From assembly GCA_003255025.1 (NCBI GenBank), contig QANY01002375.1, forward strand, positions 124,001-188,000: 64,000 bases of DNA, read 5' to 3'. The first letter of the stretch is position 1; every line of letters starts with the position of its first letter. Below the pieces are notes generated by a model. That model was not told where the DNA came from, did not search any database, and saw nothing but the letters and a program-made list of their open reading frames with translations. This stretch comes from Datisca glomerata. Taxonomy: Eukaryota > Streptophyta > Magnoliopsida > Cucurbitales > Datiscaceae. This document shows, piece by piece, positions 1 through 12,668 of this stretch. The position numbers and the translations under genes are program-made.

Positions 1-1835
1 TTGTCAGCAACATATTAAAGTATGAAATCTTTAATGAATGATTGCTTATACGGTTCACTAAGCATTATGAATGTGTATGATCTAGATCTAGATTATTGAT
101 GTGGATAGACATCTTAGTGAAGGTACTTTATATAATAAGATTATATATGACATGACCGATGTGAATTAATATATTTATTAACGTGCCGTTTATCATAAAA
201 ATTTAATATACATCAATTCGATGACCATCTGTAGACCAGTCTGAATTCTGAGTGGTCATGAACTTCTATGCATGTCTACTAGATCTTTTGATTCACTCGT
301 TGAGGTCTGTTTGTTAATCAGACCAGTGACTTTTATTTTAGAGATTCAGTGATGTGGATGGCTGTGGACATGATCTTACAAGATTTGGATTCTAAGTTTT
401 CTTAAGGGATCGTATATTGGTTTCCTTAAATGTTAATTTTGAAACTGAATGGTTATTGAGCTCAAATTTATAATAAGATTATAAATTAGTCATCCTCTAG
501 TGGATTAATAGTACTTAAGGATCAAGCGGTAATTAGAAAGGTAAAATAGTAATTTTGACTAGTTCTAATTTATGAACCAATAATTAGAGGACAGAATTAC
601 ATGAAATGATTATGTCAGTGGACTACATGAGAATACTCTATAAATACATTCAATAATCTCAAAGAATGCAATTCCATATTTATAGTGGAGTAATAATAGA
701 ATTAATAAATAATATTATTTAATTAAAGAGTTTAATTAATAGTCTGGTTTATTAGAGCTTAGGATTATAGGTCTATGGTCCCTAAGTCACCTCTATACTA
801 CGTTGTCTAGAGTGTGTATATTTCAAGACATGAGAAAAAGACTGAATTACAAAATAAATTTTATTATAGGGCAACTACATAATTATGAGATAATTATGTG
901 TGATTAATTATTAAAAAATTAATTAATTGAATTACTTATATATTTAAATATAATTTTTTTAAATTATATATATAAATAATTATCGTATTTTTAATTATCG
1001 ATAAGTGAGACAGAATATCTAATTGTGAAATTAGATAATTAAATTATTATTAAATAATAATTTAAATCAACTAAATCTATTATTTGTGAAATAACAGATA
1101 AGTTACTTGCTAAGGATAATCAGATATGTTAATTTTGAATTAACTGATATATATAGATAATTATCTAATTAAAATAAATATTTAATTCACAGTAATTGTC
1201 CCGTGTCAATCACTGATAGGGTGTCAAAAATTGACATGGACTACTGTGGTGCCACGTGGCACTACAATAGTGAGTGTACAACACTGTAGTGCCACAAGAT
1301 GAATTGAGAACGCGATTGGTGTTAGAGAGATTTTCTTCTATGATTAAACGTTAATCAAATATCTAAAAGAATAATGATCACGTTCTTTTAGAGAATCGTC
1401 TCATTGAAGTCCTTCTCACTAAATCTCTAGATCTCATGTGTTGAGAACATCTAAATACAGAAAAATATCTTATAATATTCTACGTGCCCACACACGTCCT
1501 AGTGCATTAAGGATTGACTTGGAAGATCTTGATATGAATCTCAGAGTCTACTGATCGTTGGAACAATTTTGTGGAAATGGAGGATCGATCAGTTTTTACA
1601 AGGACACTTGATATAGACTACAAGAGGTATATGATTCTTAACTTTGTATGTTGTAGATTTAACTTATGAATATATAATGGATCTTGACTGATTGAAAAAT
1701 AGTTTTCAATAAAAGTTTTTATTTGATTATCGTGACGTTGCGTAAATTTTATTTTATTAAAAGATTTAATTTTTATTAACAGTTTATTTTTTTAAGAGGT
1801 CACGCGCCTCCACGCTTCGGCCGCAATAGCCAACA
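1..1835 (+). repeat. Copia-type LTR, 3' LTR or solo LTR, left end possibly outside the window
   Basis: About 530 bp here (418-950) reappear with few changes at 60555-61085, and the second half (from about 860) is related to the LTR at 43525-44633 that sits directly before a tRNA-Met-type primer site. All copies share an AT-rich middle, a block of CACTACAGTG-like words, and an end of the form poly(T), a GC-rich stretch, then AACA. The sequence after 1835 is protease-gene sequence, not a primer site. This copy is therefore the 3' LTR of an element lying to the left, or a solo LTR. No ORF is present. The left boundary is not visible. Confidence 0.75.
1249..1262. promoter_or_regulatory. 14-bp perfect palindrome with a G-box core in the copia LTR
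   Basis: GTGCCACGTGGCAC equals its own reverse complement and contains CACGTG, the plant G-box bound by bZIP and bHLH factors. A CACGTG is also present in the related LTR at 43836-43841. Its position in the promoter-bearing part of an LTR suggests a regulatory element; binding is inferred, not shown. Confidence 0.4.
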
Positions 1836-3779
1836 TATATCTCATGACCCACACACCACAATCACTCCTACAAACGTAATAATAAGTGCATCATTAAAGG
1901 GTGAAGGAAGCCTAATCAAATTCGCGATCAGTGAACTCCATTTGATTGGGTGGCCACTTGGGGCGGCCTTGAAATTTTGAATAAGTAGAAGGTTGTTGGC
2001 GGGGCAACAAATCTATGAGTTTAGGCCCAAATATGAAGTCCATACCTTCGAACTATAATTTCAGGCACAAAATATAAAAGTGTAATCAATGTCAAAAACA
2101 CACATGATGTAAGACAAATTACAAGACATGATGAGGGGATAGAACATCCAATCTTTTTTACCTTTCCGATCTGTTTCGCGTTACGCCGACCATCTGGCAA
2201 GGTGTCCCATATGGTGACTTCCTCATCCATGATGAAGATCTTGGCCATAAACCAATGATCTCGACCATCGTGTACCACTATACATATCTATATTACATAA
2301 TACGTTTACACAACCATACTAAGTCAAAAATTAATAAATTAACTACATTAAATTACCGTCATTTCTAGCTCAAGCGTTAGAGCGTATCATTCCACGATCT
2401 TGGTTTTCTTACAAAATTAGGAAGCTTTACTAATTTGGAAACACATTGACTCTGTAGTGCCACAACAAAAATATAATATACAAAGTTTATACAAACCTAA
2501 AATAAGGATGATACTGAGTAGTAGATAGTCACAACAAACAACGTGGGAATAAACCAGAATCAGTTGCCATCGACGCAAGACGAGCCTCCAAGGTCAAAAT
2601 GCTAACAAGCAAGTCTATATGGTCTGAGCCAAGCCAATTTTCTGGACCGAGAGTCTTTAGGTCTCTCCGGTTAGCATGGTGGCCAGAATGTATAACGAGA
2701 ATCTCATTGAAAAGGATAAATAAAAGATAAGCTTAATCAAAATTTGGAAGTGATGGTGTGTCGAATTTTGTTAGATTAGTGTGACAACTACCTATCCTCT
2801 AAGCTTTTCTAAAAAAATATACTCCACAAAACGCTCATCTTTGACTTCTAGTGGATCCTATAACGTGTACAGACCCACTTTAAATACCTTTCTATTACGT
2901 TTAGTGGTCGGTTCAGCCTTCAAATAGGGTGAACTGAGTAGAGGGCCATCTCTCCTCTTCCGAGTGTTGCACAACTACATCAGGCATTTTCTTTCAGTAG
3001 ACTTGGTCAAGACTTGTTTGCCTATCAAAACACAACCTCAAGTAATGTGTTAGATTAATATTCAGATTATGCATGTTATATTAATAGAAAATACGAAATA
3101 TGAATAAGTAGAATAATACATTTCGACGTCCTTTAGAAGTTGCAGTCATAGATGGTTTCCTGACCAATAGCAGGTCAGCGGATGATCTGTTACAAACATC
3201 CATCTGGATGCAGGGAACATCCTTATCACCTTTATATAAAGGTGATGAAGAGTTTGGCAGCTCTTCTTCGTGGGAGGGACTCATATCCTCACTAAAACTT
3301 TCTCGTTCTTTTCCTTGAGTTGGGGGTAATGCGTGACTCATCATCTTGGACGTGAGACATACCAGTGTCCCATTCCAAAAGACTCACCAAAGTTGTGCAC
3401 ATCTTCTCTAGGATGGCCATCATCTTTCTCCGCACCTCAATTAATTATGAAATATCCACCCTCATGGAGCTGGACCCTACTTGAAGAGCTGCCATCATGG
3501 AGTTGGACTTCACCTGAAGAGCGATCACTTGTTCATTTAAATTACCAAGCTCGACAAGTTACTCTTCATGTAGATCTGCACACACGTCCTCACCAACGTG
3601 CTTACCCTCGTGGTCCACCGGAACCTCACGGTCGCCCGAAACGGCTTGCGCGACTGTATTAATCTATATAAATACAAATATATGTGAATCCATAATAAAT
3701 AATCAACTGTGAAATAACCAACCAAATTTGCAATATTCTAATGTGAAGTAACACCAATGTACACTAAATCTATGTATGT
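1836..3779 (-). pseudogene. Ulp1-like (C48) cysteine protease pseudogene, C-terminal part
   Basis: Read on the minus strand. A segment at 2278-2160 has an HW pair followed by IWDTLPDG, matching the catalytic His and Asp of Ulp1/C48 SUMO-protease-like domains. Further on come LLPRQQPS (about 2010-1988, a plausible Gln region) and SDCGVWVMRYM (about 1866-1836), which holds the catalytic Cys (codon 1860-1858). Sequence between these blocks looks intronic. Upstream, 3660-3300 reads as a coiled-coil-like linker interrupted by stop codons, and 3344-3081 is another open piece. The 3' end is cut by the LTR at 1835 and the 5' part lies beyond the Gypsy insertion, at 18430-19438. Such genes are usually carried by Mutator-like or CACTA transposons in plants; no terminal repeats were found here. 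Confidence 0.75.
3775..3779. repeat. Target-site duplication, left copy (TATGT)
   Basis: TATGT lies directly before the first base of LTR1 and again directly after the last base of LTR2 (18430-18434). A perfect 5-bp duplication is the expected footprint of LTR-retrotransposon integration and fixes both element ends. Confidence 0.9.
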
Positions 3780-5736
3780 TGTAGATACCATATTTTGTCT
3801 GGTCCAATACTTTGAAAATACAATTTTTTTTGTCCATATACAAGTCTAAGACTATGTGTATGATTTGAAAAATAGCCCAATGCCTAAAAAATAAGAAAAA
3901 TTGTCCAAGGACTAAAAATAAAAAAAAGTAACAAAAGACTAAAATATCCTATAAATAGAGGGGATGTCTTCACTTGAAAATGGGAGATTTGGGAGAGTGA
4001 GGAAGAGAAGAGATTTTAGAGAGAGAGAAAGAGAGATTTTGAGAAAATAGTGAAAAGGAGAAAGAATGTGAGTTTTCATTTCTATTCATCTTCCATCTTC
4101 TCATTTTCTTTTTATTAAGGTAGTTCAAATCTCTTACATTTTAGCTCACAATATATTTTGTTCATCCTAATTAATCATCTCTCTTTTTCATACTCATGTA
4201 TTTGATATTTCTTTGTTTCATTTTCCATATATAGGTTTGTTTCATCATTCTTTATCATTTCTCCTACTTTTAATCTTAAGTTTTGTTTTCATACATTGCT
4301 TATCTCTCTACAAGTTTGATGATGAGATTTTTTTGTCATCAATTCAATCAATGAGAATGAGGATAAAATTTTGAGGAGTGTAAAATTAATTCAATGTGAA
4401 TCAATCATTTAATGGGTTGAAAGTGTATATTTGATGAAAAGATCTCCTATGATAATTTCTCATACATAAAAATGCATAAAATAGAGAGTAAAACCTCGAT
4501 ACAAGATTATACAAATATTTTAAGCTTTGATTTTTTATGTTCTTACAAATCTTCTCTTCTTTTCTTTTTAATTTTTTGATCATCATTTTTAGTGACACTT
4601 GTTTAAAGTAGTTATCATCCATGATCATTCCTAGCAATGAAAAAAGAAAAGAAAAATGATAATTAGTGAACTAAGTAGTCCAATAAAAAAATGGTATATT
4701 TATATTCCAAACAAAAATTATTTTATTTTGAAAAGTTTTACGGATTTTCTTTAGTGACACTTGTTTAAACTAGTTACCATCCATGATCATTCCTAGCAAT
4801 GAAGGAAGAAACAAAAAATGATAATTAGTGAACTAAGTAGTCTAAAAATAAAAAATGATATATTTATATCCTAAACAAAATTATTTATTTATTTTTAGTG
4901 ACACTTGTTTAAATTAATTACCATTCATGATCATTCTTTTGCTATTTGATTAGCATTGAGTGAAGAAATAAAAAATAATAATTAATAGACCATATAGTAA
5001 AAAAAGCATGATCATGCAAGTCATGTATGAAATTAAGCAGTTTTTTCATAGTTAATTTATTTTACACATAAAAAAGTTGTTATCAATTTNCTTCTTATTT
5101 ATTTATGTATTATTTTCATATGTCACGGTTGTATGTGATTATTATTTTATTATTTTATCATTAAAATTGACGCTCATAAATTAAAACCATAACAATTTTA
5201 TTTAAATTTTACAAATTTCTTTATTTAGTTTTCACTAAAAAAAATTTCAACGACAGACTTTGAGATTTTCGGGATACTAAACTTCTCGAACTACTGAGGT
5301 GAGGAGTTATTCTTGGGATACCGAGAATAGCTCTAATAATGCTTTGATTTAAGAGGATATAAGAATACAAAAAATAATTTCAATGGTTTTTGAACCACCC
5401 ATTAAAAGTAATTTATTTTGTTCATTTTTATGATACAAAATGCACCAAATGAGACTTAAAAAATGATTCTCTTTAACCTTTACCTTAAAATAAAAAATTA
5501 GATAGCATTTGATTAAATTTGATAACCATTTTGTAATGGGTGTTGTGCGGTGCTAATACCTTCCCCACACACAAATGACTCCTGAATCAACTTTGAGTTT
5601 TCGTAGACCAAAATTTTCATCTTGAAATTGGGTGACCCATCACACCCTAAAATGATTGGTGGCGACTCCAAATTTCTTTTTCCTTCAAAAAATGATTTTT
5701 TTAATCGCTGCTCCGCGTCGTGCACACGTTGCGACA
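3780..5736 (+). repeat. 5' LTR of the Gypsy element (1957 bp)
   Basis: Aligns along its whole length with 16309-18429. It is shorter than LTR2 by 164 bp. Two losses are visible: about 22 bp just before the TATA box, and roughly 140 bp at the single N (position 5090). Point differences are scattered throughout, so the insertion is not recent. Confidence 0.93.
3950..3958 (+). promoter_or_regulatory. TATA box of the Gypsy 5' LTR
   Basis: TATAAATAG followed by AGGGGATG about 170 bp into the LTR. The same sequence is at 16501-16509 in LTR2. Position and context fit the U3 promoter that drives the genomic transcript. Confidence 0.6.
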
Positions 5737-5739
5737 GCT

Positions 5740-5757
5740 TGGCGACTCCACTAGGGA
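5740..5757 (+). other. Primer-binding site of the Gypsy element
   Basis: TTGGCGACTCCACTAGGGA starts three bases after the LTR end, where the tRNA primer site belongs. The same string occurs in reverse orientation at 59977-59996 next to the LTR of the minisatellite element. The matching tRNA was not identified. Confidence 0.7.
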
Positions 5758-6352
5758 CAAACAATTGGTCTAACCATCTTTAGATCAATATGCTATCCTT
5801 TTGTATGGTTCTTGGTTTGTTTATTTGATTCATTATTTTTATTTCTGCGTGACTGTAGTTGTACATAAGTTTTTTTTACGAAGTATATTTCTTTACATAA
5901 TTTCTACTTTCACACATATACACTAGCCCTTTACCCGGGCTTTCCCTTTAGGATTAGCAAGAATGAGTAGTGGAATGTTTTCGTGGAACTACAGTTCCCG
6001 TGCAGGCTCACGAAAGTTCTCACTCAGATCGACCATTTTGGGATACCATTTGGGGGCCCGTGTTACTATATTCAGATAACAATGTGAAAAACTTGAGAGC
6101 CTTTAAGAGATTTTTGGAGCCCAACCACACATGTATTATGCTTTTAAAGCCCATCTCATGACCAACGTTAGATTTCTGCTGAAATATGCTATCATGATTA
6201 ATTTTGTGCATGTATATATGTCTTGTGTCACTTAAACATGTTTTTTCTTCATTGTTTCACTTCTAACTTCATCTTTGTGTCTTGCATACATGCATCATGC
6301 TGTGTAATAGGGATTGTAAAGAAGTATTCAATTCATTCATATTTTATATACC

Positions 6353-7489
6353 ATGACTCCCACTTCGTGTGTGATAGAAGATCAAGTTACGGTAGTCCAA
6401 TGGTCAGAGGAGTCGCAGAAACATAAAGGAGATTGTCTGAAAAAGGAAGACGTTATCTTCTACCATCAATCACTAGAGTTCTCACGCATTGACTTGGAGA
6501 GGTTGAACAAGATATGCGATGATTTTTCACCAGAGCATAAAAGTTTGTTTGTCGAAAAATATGGTCACATAGCTTATCTGTTGTATATTGTAGTCAACGT
6601 TCCCGTCCTTGAAGCTTTAATGCATTTCTAGGACCCTCATTATAGATGTTTCACCTTCGAAATAATCGATCTTACCCTCATAATTAAAGAATATCAAGCA
6701 CTACTGAATGTCCCGTTGCAAAATGCAGACATAGTTTATAACTATGTCAAAAAGCTCACATTAAAGAGAGCTTTATCTAAGCTCTTGGGTACTGTCCATG
6801 CGTCTGAGATTGTGAAAAGGTTGAAAATTAAAGGGGGAAATGAGTGTGTGCCGTTGGATTACCTCCTAGATCTCACCTAAAATTTCTTGAATGAGGATAA
6901 TGGCATGACTCTTTATGCTCTGTGTATGTATGACACCGTGTTATTTCCAAAGATCCAAGGTTATATGGATGATAAAGTGATAAAAATGTTCCTTCAAGTC
7001 GAACATGGTGTTAACCCTGTTATCTCAATTCTCGCTGAGAATATATGTTCTTTGAATCACATCCGAGTATCTGGAAAAGGAAAGCTCATCGGCTCTTCAA
7101 CTCTTTTGTGTATTTGGATTCTCAGCCATCTAAGATGTCCGCTAGATTTCAAATGTCCTCAAGTTAAGTTCTCAAGTTCATGGATGAAGACGAGGATCCC
7201 TATTGCAGAATTTTGAATGGCCAAATGGAATTCTCAGTTTCCCACAAAAGGGGCTTGGCTCTCATACCTATCCAAGTTGAAAGATGAGGATGTTATTTGG
7301 AAAGCCCATTGGATGCCGTTAACACCAATGATCTACAGATGTGGTGATTTTCAATGGGTTCCGCTCCCTGGACCATGGGGTTGTACTAGTTATGCTCCGC
7401 TAATGGCATTCCGTCAATTATACATGAGTCAGTTTGTCCCCACCACGCATGCATTGAAGGATATTGAAGTTAGTTACCATTCTCAATAA
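6353..7489 (+). pseudogene. DUF7745-like leader ORF of the Gypsy element, broken
   Basis: Open pieces at 6353-6631, 6887-7216 and 7217-7489 read as one decayed protein with frameshifts and stops between them. The last piece has the most recognisable pattern: FPTKGAWLSYLSKL, then VIWKAHWMPL, VPLPGPWGCTSYAPL and FRQLYMSQFVP. This resembles the plant domain annotated as DUF7745, found upstream of gag in large Tat-like Gypsy elements; its function is unknown. It may have been a separate ORF1 or an extension of gag. Confidence 0.6.
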
Positions 7490-7499
7490 ATTGAACAAA

Positions 7500-8470
7500 A
7501 ACTGCAGTAGCTGATTGGAGCTTGAAAAATAACAAGAAAGATGCGAAATGAGAAGAATCACATGAACTGCACCAAGGAGTATGAAGCATGGCTTGAGAGT
7601 ATAAACAAAGTAATTATTACCTTACCAGTTGAGGATGTACCATCAGCCAAATCACTAGAAGTTCATCAAAAGATTGCTAAAAGGAGGAGCTAGATGAGTT
7701 ATATGAGGAACGATAAAAAGTTCTAGCCCTCTTGGAAGAAAACAGATGACTAGCAGTCGAGGCGAATTTGTCTGAGAAATACAGAATCGAAGCGGAAGAA
7801 CCACTCAAAGAGTTGAGAAATAAGGTTGAGGATCGGGCATATCTGAAGTGAAAAAATTCAGAGTTGGGAACTGACACTCATTAATTAAGCAACAAAATTA
7901 GAAAGATGGCGGAAGACAATGAGAACTTGTGAGGGGTAATCTACGAACAAGAGGATCAAATCGTGAAGTTAGAGAGGAAAAATAAACTAGTACGAGAAAT
8001 TCTAGAAGAGGTGAAGAAAACTGTTGATAAGAAAAATGCGTACATCGTCGAGTTAGAAGAGCGATATGACGCATTACGACGAATCGTTGATAATTTGCAA
8101 GTTGATTTAGAGAATCAGAAAGTTAAGAAGACTGAGTCAACAAATGATTCTGAAGAATTATTGAAAGTCATCGCAAGCCTTGAGCACCAAGTTAGAGCTT
8201 ATCAGAACATGGCAGAGAAGTTGGCAAGAAACAATGATGCTAATGTCGATATACTGAGATATGATTATCAGTTGCTACAACAAGAGTACTACTCGATTCG
8301 ACAATGATCTGGGCAGGCTGTGGAATGGCTTAAAGGCATGGCTGTGAGAGCGGGCAATTTGGCGGAACAAGCTTCATTTTTGAAGAGAAATGTCTTGCCC
8401 ATCCATTCTAATGGGGAGAACTTGCCTAAGTTTTTGGAAGAAGTCAACCGGGATTTGGGTCATTTTGTAT
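7500..8470 (+). pseudogene. Coiled-coil region between the leader ORF and gag
   Basis: The stretch 7963-8307 is open for 114 codons and is rich in Glu, Lys and heptad-spaced hydrophobics (for example KLVREILEEVKKTVDKKN), typical of a coiled coil. Flanking sequence 7500-7960 and 8308-8470 continues the same character in shifted frames with stops. In related elements such a coiled coil follows DUF7745; a role in self-association is inference. Confidence 0.5.
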
Positions 8471-8669
8471 GAACTCATATTATGAAGTAATGTAATTGAC
8501 TTCTACATACTCAAATGTAGTGGATGGCTCTACTAATTGAATGAAATTGATTATTTTAGAACTTTCACTTTGCGCAGTATCATTTCTCATGCATAAATTT
8601 ACTCTCATTATTGCTTCTTTTTATTAGCAAAAATCTACATCTCATTGCTTTATTTTTATTTATTTTAAA

Positions 8670-10604
8670 GAAATTTTCCAAAGATAGCCCGACAACTTCG
8701 ACATCCCTATCGAACTCGAGCTCAAGTTAGGGTCATAGACGAGCAAGAAAGAGAGCAATCGCGAGAGGAAATGAAGGAAGAGATTAGGGAGCTAAAAGAA
8801 CAAATGGCTAAATCATCACAAAATAAAGCAATGAGATGTAGATTTTTGCAAGGGGCTCAATCATCACAAAATCAACTGCCAAACGATACTCCACTTTACC
8901 CTCCTGGGTTCACTCCAACCTATCAACGTCATTAGGTTGACCAGTTTCAGCATGCTTCACCACTAATAAATCTCCAGCATCATCCATTTCCAAATGTTTA
9001 GGAAATAATGCAGACAGGGAAAACTGGGTACAACCCATCTGCAATGGCATGTGGTCACAACCAAGCTTTCACTCCACAAGGCGAACTCGCTAATGAGCCA
9101 ATCATCATAACCGATGTTGATGACCAAAGATGCAGAAGCCTATTACCAAGCCAAGTGACGACCCACGATCGAAAGAGAAATTGGACTTTCTAGAGGAGAG
9201 ATTACATGCTATTGAAGGATCTGATGTATACAGTACCATTGATGCCACCCAATTATGTTTGGTCCCTGATGTGAACATCCCATATAAATTCAAACTACTT
9301 GAGTTTGAAAAATATGATGGTAGTACGGGCCCCATAAGTCACCTTATTATGTACTACAGAAAAATGTTTGCTTGTGCAAATGATGATAAGCTGTTGATTC
9401 ATTTCTTTCAAGATAGCCTGATGGGGGCTGCATCTCATTGGATAACCAACATATTCAGAGGTGGAAAGATCTAGCATATGCTTTCTAAAGACAATATAAG
9501 TACAACACAGACATAGCCCCTGATCATTTGGACTTACAAATGATGGAGAAAATGCCCACATAAGGCTTTAAAGAATATGCACAAAGGTGGAGGGAATTAG
9601 CTGCTCAAGTACACCCCTCATTGTCAGACAAGGAGATGGCTAGAATGTTTATTAAAAACTTGAGACCTCCATTCTATGATAGGATGATTTGAAACGCTTC
9701 AAAAAACTTCTCTGACATCATAATGATCGGTGAAAGGATTGAGTACGGGATAAAGAATGGAAATTTTTTGAAAATCATATCGGATACATTATCAGTAAAA
9801 AAGGGGCCTCCATTGAAGCGAAAAGAATGGGATGTACAGATGACCAATTCCAGGTACCCATCACAAGCTGTGAACCTGGGATCAGGATTTCCAAAGTATA
9901 GTGAGGGGCCCCAATCTGTGACATCATATGTGGCAAATACCTCACAAATTCTGTACAATTATCTCTCTCAACAATCAGCATTTCAAAAAAACCCGAGACT
10001 GGGTTTCAGACCACCGACTCACCAGCAAAATATTGGTCAGGCTGATCAGCCTCTGAGGGGAAATAGAAATAATCAACGTTTTATCAAATATGATCCAATC
10101 CCCATGTCATATACAGAACTCTTACCTCAATTGATACGGAATAATCAATTGGTGCCAACCTTATGAACCTCTACAACCACAATCCCAATGTGGTATGATC
10201 CGACTGCTCGCTGTGACTATCATGCTGGGGCAGTGGGACATTGGACTGAGAATTACACGACATCAAAAGGTAGAGTACAGGCACTGATCAAGGCTGGATG
10301 GTTGAATTTCGAAAAGGCTAATGAGAATCCAGATATCAATTCCAACCCTCTACCAAATCATGGGAATCGTGCTGTAAATGCAATTGAGGAATATTTTTCA
10401 TATGGAAAGAGGGACGTGGAAGATGTGAGCACGTCAATGGAAACACTTTTCCATCTTCTTTCTAGAGCAGGGTACACCTACCCAACACGCTCAGAGGATG
10501 AGCGCGATTCTAGGAAGCATATGCATGACTTTGATTGTTTGTTTCATAAGAATGTGACAGGGCATACAATTGAGGAAAGTGCTGATTTTAAAATGGAAGT
10601 GTAA
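8670..10604 (+). pseudogene. Gypsy gag, frameshifted
   Basis: Starts with a charged helix (EEMKEEIRELKEQMAKSS, about 8770) and a YPPGFTPTY motif (8897 onward). The core gag fold lies at 9280-9470 (KYDGSTGPISHLIMYYRKM, DKLLIHFFQDSLMGAASHW), and continues after a frameshift to about 9720 (FKEYAQRWRELAAQVHP). A proline/glutamine-rich segment follows (9723-10166). A degenerate zinc-knuckle-like CDYHAGAVGHWTENY is at 10207-10251, where the last Cys is replaced by Tyr. Stops at 9475, about 9690 and 10165 break the frame. Capsid role follows from the family. Confidence 0.8.
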
Positions 10605-10701
10605 AAGTTGTTGGATGCAAAGATACTTACAATAATTCATAAAGGAGAAAGGGAATACCAGTAAGATGACTCTTTAGTCCTCGTGATAACTAAAGAATCA
10701 T

Positions 10702-12413
10702 ATGAAGTTAATGTTGAAATGTCATCCTATATCCCAAAACCTCTCACAATACATTATGAGGAATAGTCAACTCACACCACTACGTCTTATGCTCCGATGC
10801 CTATCACCGTTCAAATACCGGGTGCGTTCACTTACAAAGATTCAAGAGCAGTACCATGGGCGTACGGATATGAGGTTATTACAAGCGGTAACGAAAAAAC
10901 TCAAGAGCTAAATCCGTCTGACCTCGATCTCCCCATAACTAATATTTTGGGAGTAGGTGGGATGACGAGGAGTGGCAGATGCTACACGCCAGAAGTTTTG
11001 AAAATTGATAAAAGCGATGAGTTTGTAAGGCAAAGGAAAGGCTAAAGAAGGCGACAATGGTCATGAATTCCAAGGAGAAATGCATGGTGGCCAAGTGATA
11101 GACCCAGATATAATAAGAGGTACGGAGAAAGAAAGAGAAGTGTTTGAAGAAGAAGTATGTGACTTTTTTAAACTCATCAAGCAAAGCGAGTATAAGGTGA
11201 TAGAACAACTTAATCGCTTACCTGCTCGCATATCTTTACTGTCACTCTTTCTGAATTCTGAACCACATCGCCAAGCATTATTGAAGGTTTTGAATCAAGC
11301 ATATGTCTGTCATGACATTACGGTGGAGAAGTTGAGTGGAATTGTGAGAAATATTACCACACCAAATTTTATCACTTTCACAGATGATGAAATCCATGGC
11401 TATGGTACCGGACACACCAGAGCTCTACATATATCCATGAAATATGGGGATTATGTTGTCGTAAAAGTATTGATTGATAATGGCTCATATCTAAATGTAA
11501 TGCCAAGATCCACACTAGCAAAGCTCCCTGTGGACGCAACACATATGCGACCGAGCATGATGATAGTAAGAGCATTCGACGGTACCCAAAGAGAAGTAGT
11601 CGGAGACATAGAGATATAAATTTTAATCGGGCCATGCCTATTCAATATTGTTTTCCAAGTGATGGACATAAATCCAGCATACATTTTTCTTTTAGGTCGA
11701 CCATGGATTCACTCTGTCGGGGCAGTACCGTCTTCATTACATCAGAAGCTGAAATTTATAATGGATCATAAACTCATTTGTATATATGGGGAAGAAGATT
11801 TATTGGTATCTAAGCCGGCTACCATACCATATGTTGAGGCGGCAGAAGAAGCATTAGAGTGCTCATTTCGATCATTTGAGATTGTGAACACTACATTTGT
11901 TGCTAGTGGGAAACTCACTCCAACATCAATCAACCTATCAAAAACATCTCAGATGGTGGTAAAGTTGATGATAAATGGGGGATACAAGCCAAGCAAAGGA
12001 CTCAGGGGTAAGCATCAAGGCATAAATAAGTTAATCGAGTGGATCATGAATGAACAAAGGTTTGGGCTTAGATATAGATCGACCAAGGCTGATAGAAGAA
12101 TAGTGGAAGCTCAAAAGAAAGAAAAGAGGATCGTTAGGCTCAAAAACAGGGAATTCAATATGGAAATGGCGATCATAACCCATTTTTCTAAATCCTTTAG
12201 AAGTGGGGGATTTCATTCGAAGAATCGATTATAGTAGAGCAGTACAACCTTAAAGATGATATCGTCGAGCTTTCAATATCCGTAATCTTGGGAAAATTAT
12301 CAACTGCAAGTACAGAGGACTTGGTTTCTCGATACGATTCAGATCATGAACTTAACAATTGGGACATCTCCGAGCTACCAGTGCTTCTCGAGAATTTTCA
12401 AGAGTAATGTGTT
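10702..12413 (+). pseudogene. Gypsy pol, aspartic protease segment
   Basis: The retropepsin active site reads VLIDNGSYLNVMP (11467-11505), with the family's Asp-x-Gly-Ser form. After it come RAFDGTQREVVGDIEI and, past a stop near 11617, AYIFLLGRPWIHSVGA, the C-terminal flap region of Tat-type proteases. A segment resembling G-patch sequence (GYKPSKGLRGKHQGINKL, about 11980-12035) follows, as in Ogre-like polyproteins. One stop after DIEI and another near 12234 interrupt the frame. Confidence 0.8.
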
Positions 12414-12668
12414 CATGCCAAAATTCTAATGATTCTACCCAATGCCTTAGGAATTTCATTGCTATGGGCCTATGTTCTCGTCTATTTCATATCATCTCTT
12501 TGAATGAAAATCTAAAAACTTGTTTCGTCTCCTTTTGCTAATGATAAATATAATTCCAGTTCTTTTTGTTCTTCCTTTTATGTCTACTATATCCATTTCT
12601 GAAATGATGTTCATACTCATGCATTATTTTTTTTCTTCGCCTTCTGTTCATCCAATAATCTGATTTAG
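12414..12668 (+). other. Putative intron inside Gypsy pol
   Basis: A 255-bp T-rich stretch runs from a GTAATG donor (12414) to a pyrimidine-rich acceptor ending TGATTTAG (12668). It lies between protease and RT, where the reading frame collapses. Before it the frame reads ELPVLLENFQE; after it FENDDFKNK. Ogre elements are known to carry a spliced intron at a comparable position, so this is likely homologous. Confidence 0.5.

Noticed and set aside
1790..1835. Frame continuing the Ulp1-like protease past MRYM to a stop at 1794 (LAIAAEAWRRVTS)
   Set aside because: The bases 1794-1835 align better with the GC-rich ends of the related copia LTRs (44585-44633, 49925-49972), so the coding frame there is probably a chance run-on into the LTR.
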